64,000 nt of DNA from Odontocerum albicorne (GCA_949825065.1 OX463842.1:34956323-35020322); one strand, 5' to 3'. Counted from the first letter of the stretch, positions 12,130-22,677 are shown. Notes: generated from the letters alone by a model not told the origin. Program-made: numbers and translations.

Positions 12130-12480
12130 TACCTTTCAAAATTTGTTCAATATGTCGAGAGACTTTGTGGAATATTCGATCTTTATCAATGCATTGTCGG
12201 TTTTGTTAGGGAATTCAATAAAATTTGATAAATATCGACCCCAAATATCGTTTAGGCAGTAACGAATCGCAACAAATAACCCGGGCCACAATACATTTTT
12301 CAAATAATGCTGATTTAACACGCCGTGACCCTATACTCGCCGAGATTTGTCACAAGCGTAATGCGATTGTGAAATAAAATTATGGGCCCCATAAAATATA
12401 ATTGGAGAAGGCGGACGGTCATCTGGTTGTAGCTATTGTGCCACCATTTGGGGAAGGATCGGGTTTACAAAGAATTGGTA
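12130..12480. other. GC-richer segment with minus-strand open frame, unassigned
   Basis: On the minus strand a 61-codon frame (12136-12321; LWPGLFVAIRYCLNDIWGRY within it) ends two codons before a GTAAAT that could be a donor. The adjoining 12350-12470 carries GGGCCCCATAAAATATAATT and other mixed-composition sequence. It looks unlike the surrounding AT-rich DNA. Candidate conserved element or exon, no family recognised. Confidence 0.25.
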
Positions 12481-12724
12481 AATGTTAGAAAAATATTTAT
12501 ATGAGGCAAATTTAAATTGAGACGTTAATAATACTCCAAAGAGTTATGTAAAATACATATATCTAAGCTATTACAAAGGAAATATGGTAATTGTGTTTTA
12601 TTATTGATAATATGATAAAGAAAGTCAGTCTCAAGTGAGTCACGATCATCTGCATTGAGGTGCCAACAATGGAATATAATAATTTACTTATTTTAAGTGC
12701 TACGACGTTTTATAAATATGTATT

Positions 12725-12800
12725 GGCGAGCCCCGTAGCCTAGTTGATAACGTTTGACTTCCACCAAGGGGTTTCAATTTCGATTTCCGACGGTACTCAA
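12725..12800 (+). repeat. tRNA-derived SINE, head fragment
   Basis: CCCGTAGCCTAGTTGATAA followed by TTTCAATTTCGATTTCC matches the A- and B-box region of the SINE family defined at 26664-26855 and 48536-48770. Body and tail are missing. Confidence 0.6.
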
Positions 12801-13975
12801 AAATATCCTATTCTGGGAATAGAGTCTTGGAACAATACTCGCACGCGCTGAGCAATATTAAATATTCTTGATCTTTCTCTTCAAATGTACTCGTAGTAGT
12901 GTTGTTGGTACCACACGTGAAAGAACGAGTCTCGAGTTTCGTGCCTACCAAAGTGGTTCGAAATCCGAAGGTTCGATTACTGGAGGTACTATTGTCTTAA
13001 ATATATCCGAATTACTAATTAATTCCCTACGAAAGAAGCCGAATGTTTCGTTATGTTTTTAACTAAGCTTGTTACAAAGTGGCTGGTAGAGTTAAACTTG
13101 TTTATTCGAAGTTTTAACTTCTGTCGATCACTTAGTAACATTGGCGATTGAAAAATATAAGCTATCGATCCAAAACGACTGAGATTAGGGAGAAGGAAAG
13201 ATGAAGAAAAATATATATTTAAAACGTAAAATTTCAACACCGATAAAAAATGATTTTTTTTCTACACATATGTGTCGGATTATGTAATTTAGCTTTTTAT
13301 ATAAACTAAGTTGTTTTAACTTAATTTATAAATATTTATTGGTTTTGAATATAAAGTCCATCTCTGTTGGCGAAAACCCAGGATTAGCGATACGAAACGG
13401 TTGCTGCATGATTGAGAAAATATTCGAAATAATTAAATAAAGCTGCCTCCAAATAAAGCTCACTATTCGATCTGAATGCTTCGAACTCGATTTAAAGCTT
13501 TTATAAATCGGCATTAATTTATTTACTTAGATAAAATATCTCCTTCAGGGCATAAGGCCTTGATTTAAATAGATGGATGAAAATCGTCGATTCTGTACCC
13601 CGAAATGGATAAGAAAATTCTTCAGGTATTTGAGATAATTATAAAAAATGTTTTTGATAAAGTTTATTTTCATTTGTTGAATAGTGGATACATTTTTATA
13701 TTGTTAAAATCAGCATAAAATCAAATATTGCTTCACTTTTCGTTAAAATTTCATAAAATGAACCTTTTTGCCAAAAAATATTTAATTATAAAGAAAATAT
13801 AACAGGTGTTTACAGACTTCCTCTCTTCTGAAATCTCTTTGCACTTAATCTCATTATTGAACATTTGTATAATTGTTCACAAGTTATGCCAAAATAGTGC
13901 CTTTAACTTTTATATTAAGATGAACTGATATATGTTGTTTATAGTTAAGGCATTAACGTTGTGGAGGTTTAAAGA
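12801..13975. other. AT-rich stretch, nothing recognised
   Basis: Short frames only, without domain or splice support. 13937-13975 is shared with 26938-26976 and forms the outer flank of the next repeat family. Confidence 0.4.
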
Positions 13976-14205
13976 CATTGTAATTTATTTTTATCAAATA
14001 CTGTTTATTCCACTTTTTTGTGACGGTATAACCCTACCGGTTTCAAGGCTTTCACCTCATCTTCAAGGCTTTCACCTCAGCTTTCACCTCATCTTCAGTC
14101 TTGTTTGCACTCCCCTGAAGATGAGGTAAAATCCTTGAAACCGGTAGGGTTATACCGTCACAAAAAAGTGGAATAAACAGTGTTTGATAAAAATAAACTA
14201 CAATG
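13976..14205. repeat. Long palindromic MITE (family A), copy 1
   Basis: Arms of about 73 bp: 13976-14049 (CATTGTAATTTATTTTTATC through ACCCTACCGGTTTCAAGG) and 14133-14205, nearly perfectly complementary. The centre holds a second smaller inverted repeat (CACCTCATCTTCAG / CTGAAGATGAGGT) and a local duplication of TTCAAGGCTTTCACCTCA. A related copy lies at 26938-27121. No coding capacity. Confidence 0.88.
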
Positions 14206-14210
14206 CACTG

Positions 14211-14707
14211 ATATAATAAAGTGATGCTTTCAACTCGACCTACTCTCATCGCTGTCACCCATTTCATTTAATATATGAGATAGAGTCGTATATTTTTTCA
14301 AATATATGGATAAAATCGATAATATTCACCTACATACGAGTAACTAGGCTTATGTCAGTTTTAAGGGGAGTAAGTTTCCAAAATATACTTTTTTGAAATA
14401 CAGTTACAAAGTTAACTGCACTACACCAAGAATGAATGGTCGGATATTTAATTGATTGCTTTGATTCTTATTCTTGGTGTAGTTAACTTTGGCACTGTAT
14501 TTAAAAAAAAGAAGGTAATTCGAAACTTTTTCGCCTTAAGATAATATGCATAAATAAGTCTAGATATGTAGGCGAGTGTTACGGATAATATCCGTGTATT
14601 CGTGTATGTGAAAAAAAGTATACGAGTATATTGTATATCTCATATTTTGAATAAAGCGGGTGACAGGGGTGAGGATCGGTCGAGTTGAAAGCATCACTTT
14701 GTTATAT
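14211..14707. repeat. About 500-bp imperfect palindrome (foldback element)
   Basis: 14211-14269 (GTGATGCTTTCAACTCGACC within it) is the reverse complement of 14649-14707. Moving inward, 14340-14433 (CAGTTACAAAGTTAACTGCA then CTACACCAAGAAT) pairs with 14471-14560, leaving a loop of about 38 bp. The intervening parts also align in inverse orientation, with more mismatches. The whole unit is therefore one large snap-back structure, five bases from the preceding palindrome. Confidence 0.85.
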
Positions 14708-15461
14708 TAGTTCGCGTTACAGAATACATTGTAGGTAACTATATTTTCATAACTTGTGAATTTTATTGATGTTCAATAAGGAGTAGATTATGTGCAAAGA
14801 AGAAAGACAGTCATCTGCAAACGCCTGTAATATTTTTATTATATTCAAATTATTTTAGACAAAAAGGGTAATTTTTGTGGAATTCTAACGGAAAGTGAAT
14901 CAGCATTTATATTGAACTTTGTTCTGAGTTAAATCATTATTTAGTCTCCTTTCCATACAGTCGCCTTGAAAATATCTAAGTAGTCGATGGCTGTAAAAAT
15001 GGGTGTGAAATACTGTACATGACGGAATAAAGGATGATAATGCGCGAACATTTTTGAACACTTGAAGAATATGGTAGATTGTGTACCGATGTATAAGTAA
15101 GAAATGTGTTCATTGTTTGTCATTGTGGAGTGAGATAGGTCAATAGGAAAGTCGATGAAAGATATTTTGTTTTTAGGTCACGATTGAGACGAACAGACGT
15201 ATTACAATATATTCATACTTATTTGAAGTACCTATGTTATTGGCGTCGAACAGAATAATACATAATTTTGTAAAATAATATTCTAGGCATATTTAATATC
15301 CTAGTTAGACTCCTGTGCCAATGATGAATGTTTGAGTTTAAGAAGACTATATAAATCAACAACATAGAAATCTCTACGTAGAAACACATTGCAAAGAACA
15401 TATATCACTGTCTTTAAAATGTTATAAAATAAAGTTTTTCTAACTTACTACATTTTACCCG
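14708..15461. other. AT-rich stretch, nothing recognised
   Basis: No supported gene or repeat. Confidence 0.4.
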
Positions 15462-15535
15462 CACTTGAGGAGAGTCTGCTCTCTAAACGGCGCTATATTA
15501 AGTGCCCCTTTATAATGATTATATATTTAATTACA
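15462..15535 (+). repeat. CR1-like LINE 3' end, tail only
   Basis: TTGAGGAGAGT...CTCTAAACGGCGCTATATTAA matches the terminal 3' untranslated end of the LINE at 29800-30285 (GGCGCTATATAAATTGTCC). 5'-truncated to the last 70 or so bases. Confidence 0.65.
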
Positions 15536-15617
15536 ACGCTGAACGTACATATTCGTCTTATTAAAATATTCGCAATAAATGTCAGTAATACGGTAATAAA
15601 ACGTGCGAATGACTTAC

Positions 15618-15649
15618 AGTGCGTTGAGTATGTTGAACAAAGACCTCAC
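15618..15649 (-). other. Candidate 32-nt micro-exon, minus strand
   Basis: On the minus strand a strong acceptor (TTTTCCTTTTTGTTGCAG) is followed by 32 nt and a consensus donor GTAAGTCATT. The open frame VRSLFNILNA leaves two bases, which fits the entry phase of the candidate exon at 7880-7951. No family can be named from ten residues. Confidence 0.35.
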
Positions 15650-16400
15650 CTGCAACAAAAAGGAAAATATTAAAATAAATTAACAAGTATGTACTTATAT
15701 GGAGTAACGAGCCGCGAGGACCACTCGAAATCAACAGGTGTTAGTAGCTTTGCACCTGAGCCATTAAACGTTCTTTCAATACGAGACTCATTAAATTCTT
15801 CCGGCGTAAAAATGTCATGAATATCCATAGAAATTTACTAAACTTCTCATATTAAAAGTAAAGCGAACGACCAATATACTCGTAGCGAGTAGTGGTATTG
15901 TTCAAGAATGAAGAATCGACTCCTAATGTGGATATTGTTAAAAACTTAACGGTTTTGTTTTGTAATATTTTTATGAAGAACAAAATTATAACAAATGTTA
16001 TTTAGGTAATTTTTTATATTACCTTAATAGCGTTTGATTTTTTTTAATTTTGAAAAGGTGAATTTGTGAACGCCCTGAATAAATTCAGATGAAATGATGA
16101 CTGAAAGCATGTTTAAAACTAGGATCTAAAATAACTGTTCATTTCGTAAGTCAGATTAACATACGTTTGATATAATTTATTAAGAATAAATGCCCGATTA
16201 TAATCATGTCAAAATTATCTGTGGCTTAAACTTATAAAATTTAATTATGAAAATTGCTCAAGTGGATTGCTAAGGTAAAAGAAGTATTTGTATACAATAC
16301 AAACGAGGAATACTATCACAATGATCATAGTATAGAATTATTTTCCCTGCAATAGAGGAACCGAATATAGACGTCGTGGTTTGTTTATAAGAATTTGTAG
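15650..16400. other. AT-rich stretch, nothing recognised
   Basis: Contains TACTCGTAGCGAGTA at about 15877, two facing copies of the recurrent octamer. No gene seen. Confidence 0.4.
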
Positions 16401-16631
16401 CTATAGGATTAATAATAAGTGTAAAGCACAAAACGGTTCAATTAAAAAAATAGTTTCATCTTTTTGAATCGGATTTCCCGTATTATACAAAGCATGGATC
16501 CTTTTTGCGCTCTCTAGTACACGTTCAGTTAAATACGAAAACGTGACAGGACTGTATAACAATGGGGCTTGGTGTTTGGGACAATCGTTTTTAGCGCATT
16601 CAATGCACTCCGCTATAATTAATTTACACAC
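16401..16631 (-). other. Unassigned protein-like reading frame, minus strand
   Basis: A 76-codon frame with balanced residue use and a C-x2-C-x4-C-x2-H cluster (CIECAKNDCPKH) near its start, followed by a helical-looking segment (LTERVLESAKRIHALYN). An acceptor-like TTAATTATAG precedes CGGAGTGCATTG. It may be a terminal exon or a fragment of an unrecognised transposon protein. No homologue is recognised from reading alone. Confidence 0.25.
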
Positions 16632-16893
16632 TCCAATAAAGATGGGGTGATTTGAATGTACCGGTCTTATAGTTGGGGGAAGATTAATTTATTTTCACTT
16701 TATTTACCCACTCGCCTGCTTAGTGATTACAAACGTTTACAATCACTACGAAGGCGTTAGGATTTGCGATTCATACCCTCCAACAATTAATTAAATATGT
16801 TTTATATAAACAATTGATGTAATATTAAATTTGTGAACTAAATATGAAAACAGACAGTTGAAAATAAACAAACATGATTAACAAAAACATATA

Positions 16894-17660
16894 CTAACAC
16901 ATCGATCAATAACTGGGCTAACTACTAAAACGACATTTGTTTGCCAAAATTCTTGTTTATTCATCAACATAGTTTCCTTCAAGAGCGATACATTCATTCC
17001 AACGCTTTCCTAACTTTTCCATGCCAGCCGTGTAGAACGATTTATCTTTGGTTTCAAAATAGGCGTTAGTTTCGGTAATCACTTCTTCATTGGAGCCAAA
17101 TCTCTTCCCCTGGAGCATTTTTTTGAGGTCTGCGAACAGCCAATAGTCACTGGGGGGCAAATCTGGAGAATACGGTGGGTGTGGAAGCAATTCGAAGTTC
17201 AATTCATGCAATTTGGTCATCGTTACCATCGACTTTCCATCACGATTTTGAGTTTTTTTTATGTTTTCTGGTGTAACAGCCTCATTTGGACGATCAGAGC
17301 GTTCAGCATCATTTGTGTCTGTACGACTGCGTTTAAAATCAGCATACCACCGACAAATTGTTGTTTTCGACGGAGCAGAGCCCGAATAACACTTTTCAAG
17401 CCATCGCTGAGTTTGAACAGTATTTTTTCACATTAAAAAGCAATGTTTTATCAACACACGAAATTCGGTTTTTTCCATTGTTTTGAAAATAGTAAAAGTA
17501 GCGTCACTAAAACCACTGTAACTCAATGACACAATGTCGGAATGTCATGAAAGTTTGACACGTAACTTCTAAAGGTTGGTACTTACTGATAATAGTATGG
17601 ATTTGTTATTAGAGGCGCCACCCGTTGGTTAGTCCCGGGCATTGTTGATTGATACGTTAG
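16894..17660 (-). mobile_element. Irritans-type mariner, internally deleted
   Basis: A 767-bp element flanked by TA (16892-16893, 17661-17662). The ends are imperfect inverted repeats: CTAACACATCGATCAATAAC at the left, and at the right, read inward, CTAACGTATCAATCAACAAT. The encoded protein is of the irritans subfamily (Himar1 group). The middle of the transposase gene, including the first two catalytic Asp, is missing. The element is non-autonomous. Confidence 0.85.
16957..17478 (-). pseudogene. Irritans mariner transposase, in-frame internal deletion plus one stop
   Basis: It starts at the ATG at 17478 (MEKTEFRVLIKHCF), has a TGA at codon 17 (17428-17430), and then reads through the N-terminal helix-turn-helix region (SAPSKTTICRWYADFKR, RPNEAVTPENIKK). 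At about 17229-17240 it passes directly, in the same frame, into the C-terminal part (LHELNFELLPHPPYSPDLPP, SDYWLF with the third catalytic Asp, ALEGNYVDE end). About half of the usual length of roughly 345 residues is absent. Apart from the one stop, the fused frame is open for 173 codons. Without the catalytic core it could at most bind ends or subunits. Confidence 0.88.
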
Positions 17661-17846
17661 TATGCACATTTTTTAAACGACATTTTGACAAATTACTAAC
17701 TTTAAATTAAGGATATATCATATCTGATTGAGAAAACGAGATCTTTCCAAACTCGAGCTGAGTAAAATCATATTTTCACCATTATTGTTAACCGCTCTCG
17801 TTATATACAATCTAGCGGATTTATTTACGTGGTCAAATATCTTACA

Positions 17847-18042
17847 ACCTAGTGGCCTAGTTGATAAGAAATATATTTTGCGGATCAATTTTTGTTGGTG
17901 TCCATTTGTTTTAAAAAAGGGATTCAGTCAGGTTTTCACTCAAACCCTTTTTAGCGTTTTTTCGGGATGTTTTGAAAAGATCATTACATGTCAATGAGTC
18001 CGTCAGGTTGTACTCTATTCATTGAAAGTATAATACAATGAT
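17847..18042 (+). repeat. tRNA-derived SINE, near full length but diverged
   Basis: GTGGCCTAGTTGATAAG, then GGTGTCCATTTGTTTTAAAA, CAGTCAGGTTTTCACTCAAA, and the tail CAGGTTGTACTCTATTCATT...AAAGTATAATACAATG. All blocks are in the family order. The 89-codon frame across it is incidental. Confidence 0.7.
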
Positions 18043-18106
18043 GTGCACAAAGAATGTTTAAGAGGTGCGAAGTGTCAACAAGACTTGTTGTTTAAAAAAA
18101 TACTAT

Positions 18107-18177
18107 CAATGGGCTCCAAATTCACAACCTCCGGGTCGTAAGACAGGTGTCATACCAACTGCGCCAAGAAAGTCGTA
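18107..18177 (-). repeat. tRNA-derived SINE head, minus strand
   Basis: Reverse complement reads TGGCGCAGTTGGTATGACAC then CTGTCTTACGACCCGGAGGT, the family's A- to B-box segment. It lies 65 bp from the preceding SINE in opposite orientation. Confidence 0.6.
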
Positions 18178-18624
18178 TTAGTAAGAATCTTCGATGACTT
18201 ATTTTTTTAAAAGATTAGATGTAAAGATATATGTTAAAGAAATAAATTAAAGAGTAACTTAAAACGTTAAAAAATGTTAAAACACAATTCCAACGACGGT
18301 AAAAAATATTCTCATGAGTTTAATTATTGTTCACACAAGAATTTTATACTAATTTCATCAATTTCTGTAAGTAATATTAAAGTACATGTATTCTGATACT
18401 TCAAGATCAAAAGTGTCCCAAATATATAATATAAGAAGTATTCCCCGTCGTATGTGAATACGCTATAGTATAACGCGATTCAAATAAAATTTAGAGATAA
18501 AATGTATGCTCGTATATAAAAACCCGATTTTAATATCACAATCAGCCTGCGAACGATGACTGCGTGATCAGTGTAGATGATTCACGAATAAAGTACATTA
18601 TTCAGTCTTACTGATAATTTTTAG
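18178..18624. other. AT-rich stretch, nothing recognised
   Basis: No supported gene. Confidence 0.4.
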
Positions 18625-18728
18625 GAAAAAAATACGAAAAACTGTCTACCACGAATTCAGAGCTTTCAAGTCATCAGGAGAATGATAGGCCAGATCCATC
18701 AGACCTTGTTGATTCATTTTCCGATTAA
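18625..18728 (+). other. Candidate terminal coding exon
   Basis: After an acceptor-like CTTACTGATAATTTTTAG comes an open frame entered with two bases (GA), reading KKYEKLSTTNSELSSHQEN, DRPDPSDLVDSFSD and a TAA. It is acidic and Ser/Asp-rich, like a disordered C-terminal tail. No donor follows, as expected of a last exon. No upstream exon or family is identified, and only 34 codons are involved. Confidence 0.3.
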
Positions 18729-19174
18729 ATGTAAAAATATACGTAGAATAAAGAAATGAAATTAATTAGGAATAAAAATAATTGTTTTTTTTTTCGTGTG
18801 CAACCAATTCCTATCTCCCTTCGATCACAAATGATTTCACTTTATGCGTTTTCCAAGATACGAGATTTTCCTGAGAACCAATAAATCACGTAAAGCGAGG
18901 GATACGTGTATATGAAGAACCTTGATATTTGAACAACCATAATTTATAATTTAAAGTTGTTTCCAAATTATTTGTATTTGATATTTAACTGTGTGCTTGA
19001 ATGTGTATGTATCTTATCTTTGTTTTTAGTGGTAATAAATGTTTGAAATAATTATTTTGGCTTTGCTGACTTCCGCCAATTATAATTGATTTATAATAAA
19101 AATGATTTATTTGACGGAAACCAAACGTGAATCAAATTTATAAATAATATGCATAAATACATTTCATAATGCTG
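18729..19174. other. AT-rich stretch, nothing recognised
   Basis: No supported gene or repeat. Confidence 0.4.
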
Positions 19175-19400
19175 TGTCACTTGCGGGGTAGGCAGAGAGA
19201 ATATATCTCCAAGCTTTTCTATTCAAACATACAACTTTCGCCACCTTCACATTCATAGATCTCGTCATGCACAATCTTCTACTATTCATACTTCTCACTT
19301 TACCTTCTTTCAATTTTCGTTTGATCTAACCATGATCTCTCGGTCTACCTTTTCCATGCACACCTTGCACTTCTGACTTGTATATTCTCATCTTATAAAT
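19175..19400 (-). repeat. LINE 3' end (GRPRK...KWRSV family), minus strand
   Basis: CTTGCGGGGTAGGCAGAGAGA followed by conserved pyrimidine-rich blocks corresponds, on the minus strand, to the C-terminal codons and 3' end of the LINE family found at 27465-27815 and 31450-31680. Heavily decayed. Confidence 0.55.
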
Positions 19401-20999
19401 AATCTTAAAATATATATATTTGTATATTTCTTATATAATCTTGATATTTACTTATTTAGAATAGGTTGTAAAGATGAACACTAAATAATTTTCGTAATTT
19501 AAGAAATCACTCTTCAATACGATCAAATCAACAATAAGGAATTGGTTAGAAATACTATTCGGATGAATGGGTAAAACCACTATTTATACCAAACTTGTGT
19601 CAAACAGCCTAATTTTTTTTATTAAATTTTACATAAATTAAGAAAATAAACGAAATCATTCAATTAATATTGTTACGAGTATAAAAGCAAAAAGACTATC
19701 TACAAAATATGAAGTAAAGATTACTAAATTGTTTCGTAATGTCCGATGTTTTAAATAATTAGTAAATTAAAATGAAAACAAATCGATTGCCTCACTTCTT
19801 TTCTTTAAGATTTATAAACTTGTGATATAAAGAAATAATTATTTAGATTCTTCTTAATATATTCAATTTATTTATTTTGGTTATGTAGAGATGGAGTGAT
19901 TAACATGCATTTTTGTCGAGATAAGTGTCTAACGACGTGAAAAAGAAAACCATATATGAAGTTTACGTGGGTTAAAACAAGTCTCCACCGGACATGTGTT
20001 ATAAATACTTTAACACTTTTAAACCTGATAAAATTCTTAAAATCTCAAAACATATGGTATACGTGTTGTAAGTAAACTAAGGTAAATAACGACATATCTC
20101 TAATTCAGTTAATATCAATTGACTTTTATAAAATTTAATGTACTTGAATTGTTTTAATATGAATGAAATTATTATTTTTTTTGTTTCCCAGATACTATAT
20201 AACCGATAAAAATATTATTTTTATCCGTGAAGAGAATTGTAGCGCGGGTCTCTGTGCTAGAAAAAATAAATAAAAGTGCCCATAAAACAAAAAAATTCAA
20301 ATGAAAAATTAATGTTAAATTTTGAATTATAAAATTTGCATCTATCCTGTGTTTGATATTCTCGTAAATACATTTTATGAGACAGTTTTCTCCATACAAT
20401 GTCATTTCCATTATCAGATATATAAAACATGTGTAAGTATTTTATTTTATATTTCGAATTATTTTTATTTAAATAAGTTTATTTATTTCCAATATATTTG
20501 TTGCATTGATAAAGACTTTAAGTTTTAAATTTTCTACAAAATGATAAACTTTTTTTTATTATTTTTTAAATGAAATTCAGTTTCAAATATTCAATGATGA
20601 TTGAGTTTCAATGTGTTTTCAATTAAGTTTCTAAATGTGGTATGAAACGTGTTAAAATAAACAGTTTACTTCTTACAACATTTTAGGCCCTCAATTAACA
20701 GTGTTGTATTGAAAGGATGAGAACAAGTTGTTAATTAGACGATGGGGTCTAAATAATGTGATCGGAGGACGGAAACTAAGAACATTAGTTACGACTTCAA
20801 CGTCCCTTAAAACGTGTTAAAATGTATCAATGCTACTCGATACGTTTGATTAATTATGTATAAAAAATATTTAAAAAAAAATAACATACTATGGTGTATG
20901 ATTTGTAGTTTTGATTCCATGGTTTAAAAGTTTAAATAAATTTAATATTAGGTATGAAATTATGTATTTAAATTAAATTATAAATTATAAATTATATAA
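19401..20999. other. AT-rich stretch, nothing recognised
   Basis: Many A/T runs. Short frames at 20172-20528 on both strands are judged to be chance. Confidence 0.4.
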
Positions 21000-22281
21000 T
21001 TACTTACATATGAAATTGGCGTTTTGTTTGGGAGGACATAAAGTTGATTTTTTTTTAATATAATATATTTATTTAATCAAAGTATGTACCATTGCTATCT
21101 ATGCACTTTTGCCATCTCATAGGTAGTTCATCGATCCCTTTACTAAAAAAACCATTCGGACGGGAATCAATAAAATCTTTGAAGTCGGTTTGGACTGCCC
21201 CATCGGAGTTGAATTTTTTCCCTTGCAAGAAGTTATCCAAATTTCGAAAAAAATAGTAATCTGTTGGGGCAAGGTCCGAAGAGTACGGTAGATGTCTTAG
21301 ACATTCCAATTGAAGCTCTTCTAATTTGGTAGCCGTCTGTTGTGCAGTGTGTGGTCTAGCGTTATCATGAAGCAGCAGTGGCCTAGAGCGATTAACCAGC
21401 CTCGGTTGTTTAGCAGCTAGCTTTTCCATCATGGGTTGCAGTTGCTGACAATAGACATCTGCCGTAATCGTCTGGCCAGATTTAAGAAAGCTGTAGTGAA
21501 CGACACCAGCACTAGTCCACCAAACGCTCACAAGTAACTTTTTTGGAGTCAATTTTCGCTTGGGGCATGGTATGGCTGGTTCGGCAGGGTTCAGCCATTG
21601 CGATGAGCGCTTCCGATTATCATACAGGATCCACTTTTCATCACAGGTAATGATTCGATTCAAAATCCCTTCATTATTGTGCCGGTTGAGTAATGCAACG
21701 CAGCAGTCAACGCGCGTTTGTTGATTTGCTTCACTCAATTCGTGAGGTACCCACCTTTCAAGCTTTTTCACCTTCCCAATTTGCTTCAAGTGGATTAAAA
21801 CAGTTTTATCACTAACACCGCAGCCTGCAGCTAACTCGGACGTGGTTTGCGATGGATCCGCTTCCACAATAGCCTTCAATTCTTCATTATCAACTTTGGT
21901 CTCCGGCCGTCCACGGGGCTTATTCCGCAGGTCGAAATTTCCAGAACGAAAACGTTGGAACCAAAAACGCACTGTGTTTTCTTTTGCGGCACCGTCGCCA
22001 TACACATCATTAATCCTTCGAGCCGTTTCTGCAGCACTGGTGCCACGGTGGAACTCGTACTCGTAAATAACGCGATATTTCAAGTTTTCCATTTTGTAAA
22101 CTGAGTGACGCAAAGAAAAAAAACAATTGAGGAAAAAACAAATGAATTATAATTTTCGAAACACAAATACTTGAGTAAATAGCTGTATAAATTTTAATTT
22201 GGAATTCCTAACCAAAGAGAAGATATTTGAGATCAAAGTTGCCAGTACGGCAAAACGCCAATTTCATATGTAAGGACCTAA
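21000..22281 (-). mobile_element. Mariner transposon, cecropia subfamily (copy 2), damaged terminal repeat
   Basis: Same element as 1984-3271, in opposite orientation. The right end keeps the full inverted repeat (ending GGACCTAA at 22281, then TA). At the left end the repeat reads TTACTTACATATGAAATTGG instead of TTAGGTCCTTACATATG, an exact loss of the four bases GGTC, and the adjacent dinucleotide is AA, not TA. Mariner transposase binds the terminal repeats, and a lesion in the last bases is expected to impair cleavage, so this copy is probably immobile although it encodes a full-length protein. Confidence 0.93.
21073..22092 (-). CDS. Mariner transposase, full-length frame
   Basis: 339-residue DD34D transposase of the cecropia subfamily (usual length about 340-350). 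The ATG at 22092 is chosen; seven further upstream codons are open but lack an ATG. It has an N-terminal DNA-binding region with two helix-turn-helix motifs, WVPHEL at 114-119, and catalytic Asp at about 151 (TCDEKW), 243 (LLHDNARPHT) and 278 (APTDYYFF) with 34 residues between the last two. The C-terminus ends WQKCIDSNGTYFD. It differs from the other copy at five residues over the shared 316. Two of these are in the normally conserved PPYSPDLAP motif, here LPYSSDLAP, which may weaken dimer or strand-transfer function. The 74- and 85-codon plus-strand frames over 21842-22104 are shadows. Confidence 0.93.
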   Translation of the reverse strand: MENLKYRVIYEYEFHRGTSAAETARRINDVYGDGAAKENTVRFWFQRFRSGNFDLRNKPRGRPETKVDNEELKAIVEADPSQTTSELAAGCGVSDKTVLIHLKQIGKVKKLERWVPHELSEANQQTRVDCCVALLNRHNNEGILNRIITCDEKWILYDNRKRSSQWLNPAEPAIPCPKRKLTPKKLLVSVWWTSAGVVHYSFLKSGQTITADVYCQQLQPMMEKLAAKQPRLVNRSRPLLLHDNARPHTAQQTATKLEELQLECLRHLPYSSDLAPTDYYFFRNLDNFLQGKKFNSDGAVQTDFKDFIDSRPNGFFSKGIDELPMRWQKCIDSNGTYFD

Positions 22282-22677
22282 TATTAATGCTGGAAATATA
22301 ATAAAAAAAACATATTGTAGACAAAAATGCTGAAAAAATTGGCAAACTTTTTTTTTTATTAACGAAAAAATACCATTTTGAGTGAATTGAGTTGATTTGA
22401 GTCGAATACGCCTCTCAGTTACATGTCCTGGAGCGATGTTTTAAAGTTAATTCTGATTTATTTGATTTTTGGCTACTTAGCTGTACACAATATTCTATTA
22501 AATTTATAGACTAATTTTTTATCGGTTTTCGTCTATAACAGAGTATTTTTTGTCAATAAAACTCGTTCATTTTGTTATTGCAAGTCATATTATTGTTGCG
22601 TAATACGAGAATATAATATATCATATTTATAAATCTTTATTTTTATTTAACGTTCGTTTTCTGACGTAATATTTCAA
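22282..22677. other. AT-rich stretch, nothing recognised
   Basis: No supported gene. Confidence 0.4.

Noticed and set aside
20946..21003. Left mariner terminal repeat split by a 49-bp insertion (TATTAGGT at 20946-20953)
   Set aside because: A 4-bp deletion giving TTACTTACATATG explains the end more simply.
21842..22104. Plus-strand frames of 74 and 85 codons
   Set aside because: Antisense shadows of the mariner transposase; the same shadows appear on the minus strand at 2161-2423.
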